64,000 bases of DNA from Mytilus edulis (GCF_963676685.1 NC_092349.1:41617426-41681425), one strand, 5' to 3'; shown: positions 27,201 through 34,571, counted from the first letter of the stretch. Notes: generated by a model from the letters alone, not told the origin. Program-made: numbers and translations.

Positions 27201-27347
27201 CAATATTTTGAAAAAAAAACATAGACATTTATATATGCTATGAAGCAAATCATTATAATAACATTGACTGTCTCACTATAATGAATGTATGATTGATTGT
27301 ATTTTTAGGAAATGAGTGTAAGAAAAGCTTGTGCTGCCTCAGTTTGA
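3207..27347 (+). CDS. MED15: MED15 (Mediator subunit 15), ten 3' coding exons, 5' part outside window
   Basis: MED15 (ARC105) is a tail-module subunit of the nuclear Mediator complex that links activators to RNA polymerase II. Coding exons seen: 3207-3295, 5892-6013, 7704-7835, 10692-10755, 11066-11141, 11716-11873, 13982-14154, 20414-20512, 26727-26824, 27309-27347. All have AG/GT borders and matching phases; together they give 349 codons plus TGA. The first two exons are Pro/Ser/Met/Gln-rich linker. The rest matches the conserved MED15 C-terminus: a helix with YLDKLQKLSRYVEPLRRMIK, then KNLLEILTDPSK, then NHSLHRTFGPAMTALYGAPI, a basic RKRRKV stretch followed by an acidic run, then ILQGEIARL and the final globular segment. 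The N-terminal KIX domain and Q-rich region must lie to the left. Identification is from recognised family sequence; splice junctions are inferred. Confidence 0.93.
3357..3516. repeat. Foldback hairpin 2, about 59-bp arms
   Basis: AGATTCCAC at 3357 pairs with GTGGAATCT ending near 3516, and GATATTTCTCCACTC near 3385 pairs with GAGTGGAGAAATATC near 3475. Arms are roughly 85-90% complementary. The loop holds AAGTGCGAGGTTTGCCCGG. Confidence 0.85.
3537..3975 (+). repeat. Interspersed repeat family G (GGGCATTATGTTTTCT type)
   Basis: Begins around CCCCCACCTACGATAGTAAAG and carries two imperfect internal copies of AGTTTTTGGTCAAG..CCAATCAACTTGAAACTTAGTA about 180 bases apart. Related sequence occurs at 8332-8430, 9380-9500 and 32405-32665. 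Non-coding. Confidence 0.8.
4000..5080. other. AT-rich MED15 intron with homopolymer runs
   Basis: Contains a poly-A run near 4329-4349 and T-rich tracts near 4624-4690. Overlapping opposite-strand ORFs at 4535-4780 are low-complexity translations of these tracts. No gene seen. Confidence 0.5.
5090..5370 (+). repeat. Interspersed repeat with GGAAGCCGGCGTGCCCGGAG core
   Basis: GC-richer block containing GGAGGAAGCCGGCGTGCCC then GGAGAAAACCACTGACCTT, ending TCACTCGGCCATTGAGGCCTC. Its composition differs from its surroundings. I associate this core with a repeat common in mollusc genomes; this is from memory and not verified. Confidence 0.6.
5892..6013 (+). CDS. MED15: MED15 exon b (Ser/Pro/Met-rich linker)
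   Basis: Acceptor CTCCACAG; the first base completes the Met codon from the previous exon. Encodes a Ser/Pro/Met-rich linker ending in NMNTP. The donor G|GTGGGT lies inside a 67-bp tandem repeat whose first unit is the last part of this exon. Reading past the donor meets an in-frame TAG within two codons. Confidence 0.88.
5970..6370 (+). repeat. 67-bp minisatellite, six units, spanning the MED15 exon b donor
   Basis: Units begin at 5970, 6037, 6104, 6171, 6238 and 6305, a constant 67-bp period, each starting AATGTATGGAG or a one-base variant. Each unit holds the exon end (ACACACCAG) followed by the donor GTGGGTAG; the last unit has GTTGGTAG. Unit 1 is partly coding; units 2-6 are intronic. 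Units 2-6 share TACCTTCTCC where unit 1 has TACCCTCTCC. Confidence 0.95.
6436..6850 (+). repeat. Degenerate copy of repeat family C
   Basis: Carries decayed copies of TTGACCTCATTT..GG.T.AGTGA and AGTAATCAAATAACTATATTTGGTAT, the internal repeat of the fuller element at 15459-16376. The 95-codon open frame here is not supported as a gene. Confidence 0.65.
7350..7660 (-). repeat. Interspersed repeat family E, copy 1
   Basis: Contains ACATGACTGTCGTTTTTCATTC, CATTCGATTTGGGATTTTC and a final TTGCTGTTTTTATTTTTCTA. The reverse complement matches the copy at 28120-28345; a further copy in this orientation is at 43310-43490. ORFs on both strands here are shadows of the repeat. Confidence 0.75.
7704..7835 (+). 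CDS. MED15: MED15 exon c (conserved helix)
   Basis: Acceptor ATATTTTAG, donor G|GTAATT. Encodes the start of the conserved C-terminal domain, including EEQAYLDKLQKLSRYVEPLR, close to the vertebrate MED15 helix that begins YLDKLKQLSKYIEPLRRMI. 132 bp, phase 1 in and phase 1 out. Confidence 0.94.
7836..8330. other. MED15 intron, nothing recognised
   Basis: AT-rich sequence after the exon c donor. No coding potential beyond a short read-through of the exon, and no repeat family recognised. Confidence 0.5.
8332..9500 (+). repeat. GC-rich spacer plus 161-bp tandem satellite, flanked by family G sequence
   Basis: Family G sequence at the left is followed by a GC-rich CGGGCGGGCGGGCGG block at about 8473-8527. 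About five units follow: the motif CATGAAC/CATGAAC-like recurs at 8554, 8715, 8876, 9037 and 9198, a constant 161 bases. Units carry CCGTTCAGGAGTTATGGTTC. Family G sequence resumes near 9380. Confidence 0.92.
9797..10549 (+). repeat. Repeat family A, copy 1 (TATACGACCGCA termini)
   Basis: Begins TTTTTATACGATAGCAAAA, contains GTTGGCGTCGTAGTCTGCGTCG, and then about four units of roughly 160 bp marked by TTGGTTTTCGCACTATAAC near 9892, 10044, 10205 and 10367. Ends CTGCGGTCGTATAAGGCTGC. The 12-bp end matches the inverted start. No coding potential. Confidence 0.9.
10692..10755 (+). CDS. MED15: MED15 exon d
   Basis: Acceptor TTTTTCCAG, donor AG|GTAAAT. Encodes HKKDISKMKNLLEILTDPSK, very close to the vertebrate motif KMKSLLDILTDPSKR. 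64 bp, preserving frame with both neighbours. Confidence 0.94.
11066..11141 (+). CDS. MED15: MED15 exon e
   Basis: Acceptor TATTTAG, donor ACC|GTAAGT. Encodes RLPMATLLKCEQVLEKLEL and a short polar tail, matching the family helix containing LKTLQKCEIALEKLK. Ends on a codon boundary. Confidence 0.92.
11716..11873 (+). CDS. MED15: MED15 exon f
   Basis: Acceptor TTTGCAG, donor AG|GTAGGA. A Thr/Ser-rich start is followed by DPLLEAVTAHIMSPMFNHSL and HRTFGPAMTALYGAPI, one of the best conserved blocks of animal MED15. Confidence 0.95.
12135..13442 (+). repeat. Repeat family B, copy 1
   Basis: Starts TAGCTGGCCAAGTGAGCTTTTC and ends GGTGAGCGACACAGACTCTT then TAGAGCCTCTAGTTTT. It holds two long internal units about 600 bp apart, marked by AACTTTTACAAAAATCTTC or a variant. 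A short insert near 12290-12385 (GTTGTCTCATTGGCAATCAT) belongs to a different common repeat. Confidence 0.88.
13982..14154 (+). CDS. MED15: MED15 exon g (basic/acidic patch and globular core)
   Basis: Acceptor ATTTATAG, donor G|GTAAGT. Encodes a basic cluster RKRRKV (likely nuclear localisation signal) next to an acidic run, then DIPHILQGEIARL and VHLICKL, both recognisable in MED15 of other animals. The open frame continues on both sides into intron, so only these coordinates are coding. Confidence 0.95.
14418..14792 (-). pseudogene. Open frame with CxxC motif, possible transposase N-terminal fragment
   Basis: A 124-codon minus-strand frame inside a MED15 intron. It has a Trp-rich block (NCWKWDWVGCMVYGNPVGQF) followed by FIWKINSRGISRCELCQKDW. 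The order basic-aromatic segment then G-x-x-x-CxLCxK resembles the N-terminal zinc-finger region I recall from some invertebrate transposases, but no histidines complete a finger here. It may be a fragment of a mobile-element gene or a chance frame. Function is not assigned. Confidence 0.3.
14994..15187. repeat. MITE with TACTGTAGATTCATT termini
   Basis: Left end TACTGTAGATTCATTATTAT is mirrored by the right end AAATAAATGAATCCACAGTA, imperfect inverted ends about 190 bp apart with TA at each border. Opposite-strand ORFs across it (14871-15182) are shadows. Confidence 0.82.
15459..16376 (+). repeat. Repeat family C, hairpin-headed element
   Basis: Begins with a compact hairpin at 15459-15495: TGTCGAGC pairs with GCTCGACA, and CTGCAA with TTGCAG. 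Four to five diverged units of about 140 bp follow, each with TGACCTTGACCTCATTT and AACTATATTTGGTGTATGG. Ends near GTGTGTGCACTCTTG. ORFs inside are not gene-like. Confidence 0.88.
16380..17590. other. MED15 intron, nothing recognised apart from a TACT microsatellite
   Basis: AT-rich, non-coding. A short TTACTTACTTACTCACTTAC tract lies near 16981-17010. Confidence 0.5.
17595..18854 (+). repeat. Repeat family B, copy 2
   Basis: Starts TTAGCTCACCTGGCCCGAAG and ends GGTGAGCGACACAGGCTCTT, then TAGAGCCTCTAGTTTT. Internal units about 500 bp apart carry CCAAGATGGCCACCATGGCT and ACATGACCAAAATGGTCAG. Terminal AGCTCACC/GGTGAGC are inverted relative to each other. Confidence 0.9.
18865..19700 (+). repeat. 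Degenerate tandem repeat (ATCATGACAAGTTATAGATC units)
   Basis: Diverged units carrying TTGATTTAATATTTGTTATA then ATCATGACAAGTT..AGATCAAGTT recur near 18870, 19430 and 19590. Non-coding part of a MED15 intron. Confidence 0.65.
19700..20400. other. MED15 intron 5' of exon h, nothing recognised
   Basis: AT-rich sequence with no supported exon and no repeat family recognised. Confidence 0.45.
20414..20512 (+). CDS. MED15: MED15 exon h
   Basis: Acceptor TATTTGCAG, donor G|GTAAGT. Encodes DDKNLPSVPPITVTVPENYP, matching the vertebrate pattern DDKxLPSVPPLxLSVPxxYP, and ends in an SPECDSKLPEY segment. Follows a 6.3-kb repeat-filled intron. Confidence 0.94.
20640..20945 (+). repeat. Interspersed repeat family F, copy 1
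   Basis: Carries GTCTTGTATGTTTTTTAATT, GAAGTCCATTTTCACTGAAT and GGCTGTTTTCTGCTCTTTAG. A same-orientation copy is at 56035-56250, a reversed fragment at 46385-46510 and a short fragment at 45215-45285. Confidence 0.8.
20990..21242 (+). repeat. Remnant of repeat family B
   Basis: Contains AAAATGACATTTTTGGCTTAT and ends GTGAGCCTCTAGT, matching the right part of the fuller family B copies. Confidence 0.6.
21245..23140. other. MED15 intron, nothing recognised
   Basis: AT-rich. A 93-codon frame at 21566-21847 lacks family resemblance and splice support and is treated as chance. Confidence 0.45.
23152..25593. mobile_element. Non-autonomous element with ACGGTACCCAAATTGCACC termini, carrying a nested family A copy
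   Basis: Left end ACGGTACCCAAATTGCACCT near 23152 is mirrored by AGGTGCAATTTTGGGTACT and GGTGCAATTTGGGTACCGT ending near 25593. The inner 23718-25540 is a family A element, leaving about 0.6 kb of outer element. No coding sequence found. I did not find a clear target-site duplication. Confidence 0.72.
23718..25540 (+). repeat. Repeat family A, copy 2 (nested)
   Basis: Starts TTTTTATACGACCGCAAAA and ends CTGCGGTCGTATAAAGCTAC plus CCTGCGGAGCATCTGGTT. It includes a GTCGTCGTCGTCGTCGTCG run (23772-23798), about four 160-bp units as in copy 1, then TTTGATATGCTGAATC units and a TTGCACAATATTGTGAAATA duplication (24830-25020). ORFs are not gene-like. Confidence 0.9.
25600..26700. other. MED15 intron 5' of exon i, nothing recognised
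   Basis: AT-rich with no repeat family identified. The open frame into exon i (from 26555) is intron read-through, since the exon border at 26727 is fixed by phase and homology. Confidence 0.45.
26727..26824 (+). CDS. MED15: MED15 exon i
   Basis: Acceptor is a T-run then TAG; donor TGG|GTAATG. Encodes NAFLKSVHQSMSVLLLRMPN and ELLDKW, aligned to the family block NPFLQSVHRCMTSRLLQLPD. Ends on a codon boundary. Confidence 0.94.
27309..27347 (+). CDS. MED15: MED15 last coding exon
   Basis: Acceptor GTATTTTTAG, then twelve codons (EMSVRKACAASV) and TGA at 27345-27347. The family tail ends similarly with SVxxACLSAA, which supports a true C-terminus. Confidence 0.92.
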   Translation, partial: EMSVRKACAASV

Positions 27348-27620
27348 ACTTGCTATGCTGGTATCTGATGGTGACATAAGTGTACTGGGAACCAGGTTCG
27401 TTCCTGGCAGAAGGTTATTCCAGAACATGGAACTACTTAAATAACATTGTGTTGTTCTGAATATGACATATGGAAGACGTGATTTGATCAGGAGAGTTCT
27501 GATTATGACATATGGAAGAAATGATTTGATTCAGGAGATTTTGCTGGACAAAATACAAAGACAAAGCTGTTATATAGCTATATATTTTGTATAATAAAAT
27601 CAAATGAACATCGTTTGAAA
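27348..27620 (+). terminator. MED15: MED15 3' UTR and poly(A) signal
   Basis: AATAAA at 27593-27598 is about 250 bases after the stop. The UTR contains an imperfect tandem duplication (GACATATGGAAGA near 27466 and 27508). The cleavage site, expected 10-30 bases downstream, is inferred. Confidence 0.7.
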
Positions 27621-28115
27621 TCTTTCATCAATGATAATCTCATTATTTATTATAATTTGTCAAAAAGAAATACTATCAGTGTATCAGTTCAAGTTGTACT
27701 AAAGTTTATTTATGTGGCTCCAGTCAGATATCAGTTACAAACTTGACCACCATGGTCAAAATACTCTATTGTCGCCGGCTGAAAAAGATTATCTTTTACA
27801 CACTCATTTAATTAAAATATGACCAAAAAAAATCTATATAATGACCCACGTAGGACAGAAAATAGAGGAAAGACAAACATGCAATAGTAAGTCACTTACA
27901 CATTTTATTTATATCATCACACATTTTTGCATTCATATTATGTTATTGGGATGTCTGTTTTGTTGTTTGAAGACATTTGTTTCAAGGACCAACCAAAGTT
28001 GTATCAAGCTGCGGCCCACGGAATATTTTATTGTTCCTTGCTACCATCAGACTTACAATGATTAAGTTATATATCACAGACGTTAGGAATTTGTTAAAAA
28101 ACATTATTTTAGAAC
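27620..28115. other. Intergenic AT-rich DNA after MED15
   Basis: No gene recognised. Small frames at 27841-28285 overlap the next repeat and have no family resemblance. Confidence 0.45.
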
Positions 28116-28119
28116 ACTG

Positions 28120-28345
28120 TAGCAACCTGAAAAAAAAAAGTAAAATCACAAAAATACTGAACTCAGAGGAAAATCAATTCGGAAAGTCCATAATCACATG
28201 GCAAAATCAAATAACAAAACGCATCAAAAACGAATGGACAAGAACTGTCATATTCCTGACTTGGTACAGGCATTTTCAAATGTAGAAAATGGTGGATTGA
28301 ACCTGGTTTTATAGCTAGCTAAACCTCTCACTTGTATGACAGTCG
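28120..28345 (+). repeat. Interspersed repeat family E, copy 2
   Basis: Runs from AAAAAGTAAAATCACAAAAA through GAACTGTCATATTCCTGACT and AAAATGGTGGATTGAACCTG to TATGACAGTCGTATCAAATT. The reverse complement of its left two-thirds is seen at 43310-43490. Confidence 0.8.
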
Positions 28346-30184
28346 TATCAAATTCCATTATATTGTCACCGATTAAAACAGAGATGAACCAAAAAATTAC
28401 ATATCTTGTGTTGTTACTTTGGTTCTGTTTGACATTAAAAATTGCCAACAGTAGTGACTAGATTTAAAATTAAGGCTGAGCATATTTAAGACCAATTACA
28501 ATGTTGCAGGACGGTCTGGGATTATCATTTTACCTCTTTGATATCCTTCAAGCCAATTTCTGAACTTGGCTGAAACCTCAAACAACAGAAAGGTAAGACA
28601 TGTGGTACATTCAGAGGGAGCTACTGTAATGCTGATTAATCAACTGTCTTGTTTCTGTATTGTTATGGTTTATCCTTATCATTACATCTGGGTGTTCCTG
28701 TTGGTTTCTATACAATCAATAACTTAATTGTTTTACTTATTACAAAGCAACAATTCATTTTTTATGAGTAGTTGGTTTGAATTACATATAGATACATTTT
28801 ACATCTCCGGAGTTTTGTCCCTAAAATGCATTTGAAGTTTTCCTTTTTAGCTGCTTAGCAAAGGGCAGAGTTTGGTTAATCAGGTCTAGTATGCGCTCAA
28901 CTTGGTCTGTCTTTTTGTTTGTCAATCCATCTGTTCACAAAAAAAAAATGTCAAAGTGTTCTAGGCTTCTATGAAAAAGATTGATTTAACGTGTGGTCAT
29001 CAGCTTCATAATAATGAGTTTAAGTGTCTATCAATATTTACATCTACAGTTTATCCAATAGTTCTACAACCATACACTTTTTTAATTTGAATTCTGGAAC
29101 TTTTTGGGTTCTTTCATATGCTGAATCTTACTCAACCTTGTATTGAAATTTTTTATTTTTGGTCCCATTATTAAATTTGTCCACATAAAGGTTCAGACAA
29201 CAATTCTTCTTGTTCTTTGATATGCTGAATATAAATGTGTATTTAGATCTTTTATTTTGGGCATATTTGGTTTCTACTTGTCACGTTGACTGTAGTAGCT
29301 ATAAGCGTCAGCCATATTTTAATCAAATATGCTTATGTGTTTTGGAGTGTTGAATGCGCCGCAAATCTACGATGCTTATGTGTTGATGTGTTCGCAAGCA
29401 AGTTATACTGTGGATTTGTCTCTTGAGATACAGAACGTGTATAACGTTTAGTCACATTTGTCACATGTTAATGGATGTTAATATAAAAAAGAAAAATCCA
29501 ATTTCACTGCCTTTAGTACAAGGAAATTTCTGTCAAAGTTTTCTTGGCTTCTATGAATTTAAAATGATTTAATATTTGGTCTGCAGCCTGGTCATGTTTA
29601 TTTACATTACTCAGCATTTTTTTGCATCTGCAACATTGTACCAGTCATATTTCCGTCAACGTTTTTTTGGCTTTTATATAAGGGAATGATTTGATATTTT
29701 GTTTGCAGATTTATAACAATGAGTTGAAGTAAGTAAGCAAATTTTAAATCTGTCGTGTAGCCACTACCTGTTTGCCATTAGTTAAAAGTTTGCAAATGAT
29801 TTTATATTTGGTCTGCAGCTTGATGTTAATTTGAAGCGAGCAAGCACTTTTTATATACTAAATTTAGTCCTGGTATCTATGATGAGTTTATTTTTAACCT
29901 TTGAGTTGTAGAAACATCCTGATGGCCATTGATTGAAGCTTGATAGCCAAACACACATGTACTGACCTGCAGCTTGAAAATGTTGAGATGTATTAATGAC
30001 TTAACTTACTTACATTTGCCGTGTAGCCACTTCCTGTTAGCAAAATTGTATCACACTCATTGTACAGGGAAACGTTTCAGAAAGTTTTCTTGGTTTCTAT
30101 GATAGGGAATGATTTAATATTTGGTCTGCCGCTTGATATTGTTGAGTTGTAACAACTAAACAAATTTTACATTTGCCGTGAATA

Positions 30185-30525
30185 GTTATTAAAGGTACCA
30201 GGTTTATAAGTTGATACGCCACGCGCGTGTTTCGTCTTAATAAGACTCACCAGTGACGCTCAGATCAAAATATTTAGAAAGCCAAACAAGTTGAAAGTTG
30301 AAGACCATTGAAGACCCAAAATTTAAAAAATAGTCAAATTAGTCTTAGGTAACCTATACCTGGATTAAGAAAATCCTTAGTATTTTGGAAGAATTCATAC
30401 TTTTGCAAGCAATAAATTTGTAAAAATGACCATAGATTGATATTAATTTAAACACAAAAGTGCCGATTACTGGGCTTGTGTTACCGTCGGGGAGGAAACG
30501 TCCACCAGCAGTGTCATCGACTCAG
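30185..30525 (+). repeat. Repeat family D, copy 1 (ACGCGCGT core)
   Basis: Starts AAAGGTACCAGGTTTATAAG, then GATACGCCACGCGCGTGTTT, TAAGACTCACCAGTGACGCT and CAGATCAAAATATTTAGAAA. Ends with GGAAACGTCCACCAGCAGTG and TCATCGACTCAGTGGTG. Confidence 0.85.
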
Positions 30526-30529
30526 TGGT

Positions 30530-30700
30530 GTAAATAGTTACATGTATCAAAGGTACCAGCCTTATTATTAATTTTGATACACCAGACGGGCGTTAGTCTA
30601 CACAAGACTCACCAGTGACGCACAGATCAAAATATTTAGAAATTCCAAAAAGTGGTGCCAAATACGGCCAAGTTAATCCTCTTTATGTTTGCCAAAAGTT
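30530..30700 (+). repeat. Repeat family D, copy 2 (partial)
   Basis: AAAGGTACCAGCCTTATTAT, then GATACACCAGACGGGCGTTA and AAGACTCACCAGTGACGCAC. It lies directly after copy 1, giving a head-to-tail pair. Confidence 0.85.
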
Positions 30701-31489
30701 TGAAGTTTTACAACCGTACACTGACTCAGTATTCTAGGAATATTTACGTCAATATTTTCTATGAAAGGGAATGATTTGATATTTGGTCTGCAGCTTAACG
30801 ATGTTGAGGTGAAGTAAGTTATCAATTTATACCTTCTGTGTGTCGATAGTTTGAATTTTTATGACACTCATTGTACGATGAAAATTACAGTTTAAGTTTT
30901 CTTTGCTGTCATAAAGGAGAATGGTTCGATATTATGTCTGTATATGAATAGTGTTGAAGTATAATAATAATAATAAAGACTAACCCATTTTTTTTTAAAT
31001 CTGCCTGTTTGCCGATAGATTAATATTTTACAACGTTCATTGTACAAGGTCACTTTTCGTTAATGGTTTCTCTTTTTTGAAAGGGTATGATTTAATATTT
31101 GGTCTGTAGTCTCATCATTGTGTTGATAATTTTGAGCTGAAGCAAGTAAACAAATTTAACATCTGCAGTGTGGCTATTTCCTGTTTGCCGATAGTTTGAC
31201 GTTTTACAACACGTTAATTTCTGACAAAGTTTTCTGGTATGTTATATGAAAGAGAACCATTTAGTATTTATTCTGCAGTTTGCCAAAATATACGAATTGC
31301 AGCTTGAGTTGAAGTGAGTATGCAATTATTACATCTGCAGTGTAGCCACTTTCTGTCTACCTATAGTTTAAAGATTTACAACACAATCAATTTCCAAGAA
31401 AAATTTCTTTTAAAAAATGAAAAGTTCCAACAGTAGAATTTTAAGTGTTTTCACTCGTTGTTAAGAAAAGCTTTTATTTGTCTTCAAAT

Positions 31490-31615
31490 CTAATTGAACC
31501 CCCCTTTTTTTGACATTCAATGCATTTGAATGGGGACATGTGGTAGAACCCCCCCCCCTTTTTGTCCTGGGCTGGGAACCCCCCTTTTTAAAATGGCTGG
31601 ATTCGTCCCTGCTTA
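31490..31615 (+). repeat. C-run repeat (GAACCCCCC type)
   Basis: Contains TTGAACCCCCCTTTTTTTGA, GTAGAACCCCCCCCCCTTTT and GGGAACCCCCCTTTTTAAAA. The poly-C tracts are unlike surrounding composition. I recall a similar mollusc repeat, unverified. Confidence 0.6.
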
Positions 31616-31619
31616 TTTT

Positions 31620-32400
31620 ATTTTTGATGTAGCTTTTCGTTGTTTGTGATATGAAGGAAATAATTTAAGTTGTTTTCATGGGTTTTATTGTGTTATATTT
31701 GTAGTGAATATTTTATGAGAGTAATTGTCATCCTTTTTCGATAAGATTTGATGTTGCTATTACGGTTAACATGAAACATAGGAACACATAAATTATAACA
31801 CTTTTATGTGGTGCAACGTATGACATCATTATATCCTGTAATTTTCCGACTTTGGATATACGCTTAATTCTTTTACCCATTTGACGTAAAGATAATATCA
31901 ATTTTGTTATTTTACACAACAGGTAAATTGGCCCGAACGTTTTAACATGGAAGGGTGGTGGGGATTAGAAATATTGTCTCATTTAGGTTGTCTTCTGACC
32001 CAGTGCTACTGTAAAAATTTGAAACAACACTTTATACATTTCATGCTTGCAATGCTGTTGCCTAGATTTACCTCCACGAGGAACGCTTAAAGCCAAATAT
32101 TTGAAAGCAATCGGTGTATCAGAACTAAAACGGTTGAAGGTATACATGACATTAAAGTGACCTTTAACATAGCCAAATCCACATAAAACCAACTTTGTCT
32201 GAGGGAGTTGAAACCTTAGTTTCTTTAAAATTTCTAAATTTATAGACAGACAGTTTTCAAAAGGTCAAGTACCGAAGTATGCGAAATGTGTTCCAAATTA
32301 ATCGTACATGACAAGAGTTGGTAGATATGTGGATTGTTGTATTTCATATGGCTTTGTCAAAAACTTTCAAAAGTTGGCAGCTATGTAACAAGTCTTACTA
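31620..32400. other. Intergenic, nothing recognised
   Basis: Two minus-strand frames (31728-31919 and 31983-32192) lack motifs, family resemblance or splice support. No repeat family recognised. Confidence 0.4.
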
Positions 32401-32404
32401 TTTT

Positions 32405-32665
32405 TATGCCCCATTATGATGGGCATTATGTTTTCTGGTCTGTCAGTCCGTCCTGCTTCAAGGTTAAAGTTTATGGTCGAGGTAGTTTTTGATGAAGTTG
32501 AAATCCAATCAACTTGAAACTTAGTACACATATGTTCCTTAATGATATAATCTTTCTAATTTTTCTGCCAAATTAAAGATTTTACCTAATCTTCACGGTC
32601 CACTCAACATAGCAAATGATTGTACGGATGGGAAATCCATGTACTTATGACACATTCTTGTTTGA
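32405..32665 (+). repeat. Repeat family G, partial copy
   Basis: TATGCCCCATTATGATGGGC, then ATTATGTTTTCTGGTCTGTC and CAATCAACTTGAAACTTAGT, matching 3537-3975. Confidence 0.8.
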
Positions 32666-32979
32666 AGAAAAAAAAACACCGTCATAACGATAATGGAACA
32701 AAGCAGGCTGGGTTAATGGGGCTGCTTTAATGGTAATTCAAGTTACCTTTTATTCACCTTCTTCCGCCTCAGAGCTATCAGCTCTTTGATTGTGTCAGCC
32801 CTTTCACAAATCAAACAAGACTGAGTTGAAAATGATGAAATGAAAACATGGGTTTTGTGGCTTTTTATAATCTACAGTATTTATTCCTTTCGTTCAATGC
32901 TTATACATATCTTCTTTATTTAATTGTAGAAACAGAAAATAATATCATCAAAGATATCATGATTGAAATTTCATTTTTG

Positions 32980-33050
32980 TGCCAGACGCGTGCGTGTTTC
33001 GTCTTCTAAACACTCATCATTGACGCTCAAATCAAAAATGTTAATGTCCA
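32980..33050 (+). repeat. Repeat family D, fragment
   Basis: GCCAGACGCGTGCGTGTTTC, then CACTCATCATTGACGCTCAA and ATCAAAAATGTTA, the family D core only. Confidence 0.7.
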
Positions 33051-33219
33051 AAATAAACTACGAAATTGAAGATTGTTGTTCGACTTTATTTCTCTTCTCC
33101 TCGTCCATAAATTTTTGGAAATCGTCTCTGAAAAATTTGGTTGAATATAAACAATTAGTTATCATTATTTTGCTCTTTTCGGAACAAGTTGATGTAGTCC
33201 AACATGTAAATATTTTTAA

Positions 33220-33221
<2 letters not shown>

Positions 33222-33256
<35 letters not shown>

Positions 33257-33500
33257 TCAAAGGAACCAGGATTATAATTTCATACGCCAAACGCGCGTTT
33301 CGTCTACATAAGACTCAGCAGACTATATAAAAAAAGTTGTAAAGCCAAACAAGAATAAAATTGAAAAGCATTGAGGACCTAAATTCCAAAAAGTTTTGCC
33401 AAATTCGGCTAATGAAATGTATTCCTGGGATAAGAAAATCCTTAGTTTTTCGAAAAATTCACAAAGTTTTGTAACAGAAAATTTATAAAAATGACCATAT
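33222..33500 (+). repeat. AT microsatellite and repeat family D copy 4
   Basis: A (TA)n run at 33222-33252 is followed by AAAGGAACCAGGATTATAAT, then CGCCAAACGCGCGTTTCGTC and TACATAAGACTCAGCAG. The tail TGGGATAAGAAAATCCTTAG also occurs in reverse near 44000. Confidence 0.85.
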
Positions 33501-33819
33501 AATTGATATATATCTTGGTCACAAATTTATCGCTTTCTGTTTAGTATTAAATTTATATTAAGATCCATTTTGTTACATCTTGTGATCAATTTTATTTGGC
33601 AATCGCCAATGGCAGTCAGTAGGGTTTAAGAACATTAGTTGTTCGACCTGTTAGTCAAATGCGTTTTGTTTAACTATACTTTTTCACTTTTTTGGTCTTT
33701 TGGAAAATGTTGTTTGTGCTGTTTTTATACCCTTCTACAACGAAATTTGTTTTACATGCACACGTATAAAAATTGCGGTTTTTATCCAACGCAATCATAG
33801 GTTTGAACGTAATTTTCAA

Positions 33820-33935
33820 TTTAGACTCGTTCGAATCCCGGCGAGGGAAGAACCAAAAATTTGCGAAAGCAAATTTACAGATCTAACATTGTTGGGTTGA
33901 TGTTTAGACGAGTTGTATATACATTATGTACACAG
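33820..33935 (+). repeat. tRNA-derived SINE, 5'-truncated copy
   Basis: Shares CGTTCGAATCCCGGCGAGGG (box B region) and the tail TTTGCGAAAGCAAATTTACA, then ATTGTTGGGTTGATGTTTAG, with the fuller copy 450 bp downstream. The upstream sequence does not match, so it is 5'-truncated or joined to other DNA. Confidence 0.85.
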
Positions 33936-34184
33936 CCATGTATCACCATCATTGATGGCGATCCGATGGATACATCTGTTGTAGAGTTGTCACTGACTCA
34001 GACGTACTTATAAATATAATTATTTTCTGTGACTGTATATTACATTAATTTGTAGGATCCTTTACTATAGATAATTTAGCTGATCTGTAACAATAACATC
34101 TTCATGCCTTATATATCATGTACTGTAGTACGCCGCTAGATTAAAACTGACGAGGAAAGGTAACACACGGCCAGCGAAAGCTCT

Positions 34185-34392
34185 TTTTTTGAGAGCCCAG
34201 GTGGTCGTGTGGTCTAGCGGGACGGCTGCAGTGACAGACGATTTGGTGTCACGATATCACAGTAGCATGGGTTCGAATCCCGGCGAGGGAAGAACCAAAA
34301 ATTTGCGAAAGCAAATTTACAGATCTAACATTGTTGGGTTGATGTTTAGACGAGTTATATATATATATATAATATATATAATATATATATAG
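34185..34392 (+). mobile_element. tRNA-derived SINE, fuller copy, ending in an AT repeat
   Basis: tRNA-like head with box A TGGTCTAGCGG (34210-34220) and box B GGTTCGAATCC (34270-34280). A non-tRNA body follows containing a small hairpin (TTTGCGAAAGCAAA) and GTTGGGTTGATGTTTAGACG, ending in an (AT)n tail. Such boxes act as internal RNA polymerase III promoters in SINEs. The open frame across it is a shadow. Not a functional tRNA: the arms do not fold as a complete cloverleaf. Confidence 0.85.
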
Positions 34393-34472
34393 TCTATAAG
34401 AATCTACCAACCAGTAAACTTACTAGGTATTGGATCATCAAAATTGACAATACTACACTAACAGGAAAAATT

Positions 34473-34571
34473 ATATGAGTCTAAAAGATTTTTAGTGTTT
34501 TGTTTTCCATCTATTTATCGGTATTGTTACACAATCTTTTGGACTCATATATATATAATATATATATATAA
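34473..34571. repeat. Short inverted repeat with AT microsatellite
   Basis: ATATGAGTCTAAAAGATT at 34473-34490 is mirrored by AATCTTTTGGACTCATAT at 34533-34550 with one mismatch. An (AT)n run follows. It may belong to the leader of the Penelope-like element or be a separate foldback. Confidence 0.6.

Larger units (their letters stand above)
28860..31410 (+). repeat. Divergent satellite, roughly 200-bp units, with later insertions
   Basis: Recurring TTTGATATTTGGTCTGCAGC, TTCTATGAAAGGGAATGATT and GCCGATAGTTTGA motifs appear many times with variable spacing, for example near 29570, 29805, 30115, 30775 and 31095. Two family D copies (30185-30700) interrupt the array. No coding sequence. Confidence 0.8.

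Noticed and set aside
34152..34185. Hammerhead ribozyme (CTGACGAGGAAA) linked to the Penelope-like element
   Set aside because: CTGACGA is followed at once by GGAAA, leaving no room for stem II, and no matching stems were found.
34185..34300. Functional tRNA gene
   Set aside because: Box A and box B are present but the sequence does not fold into a full cloverleaf, and a second copy with the same non-tRNA tail shows it is a SINE.
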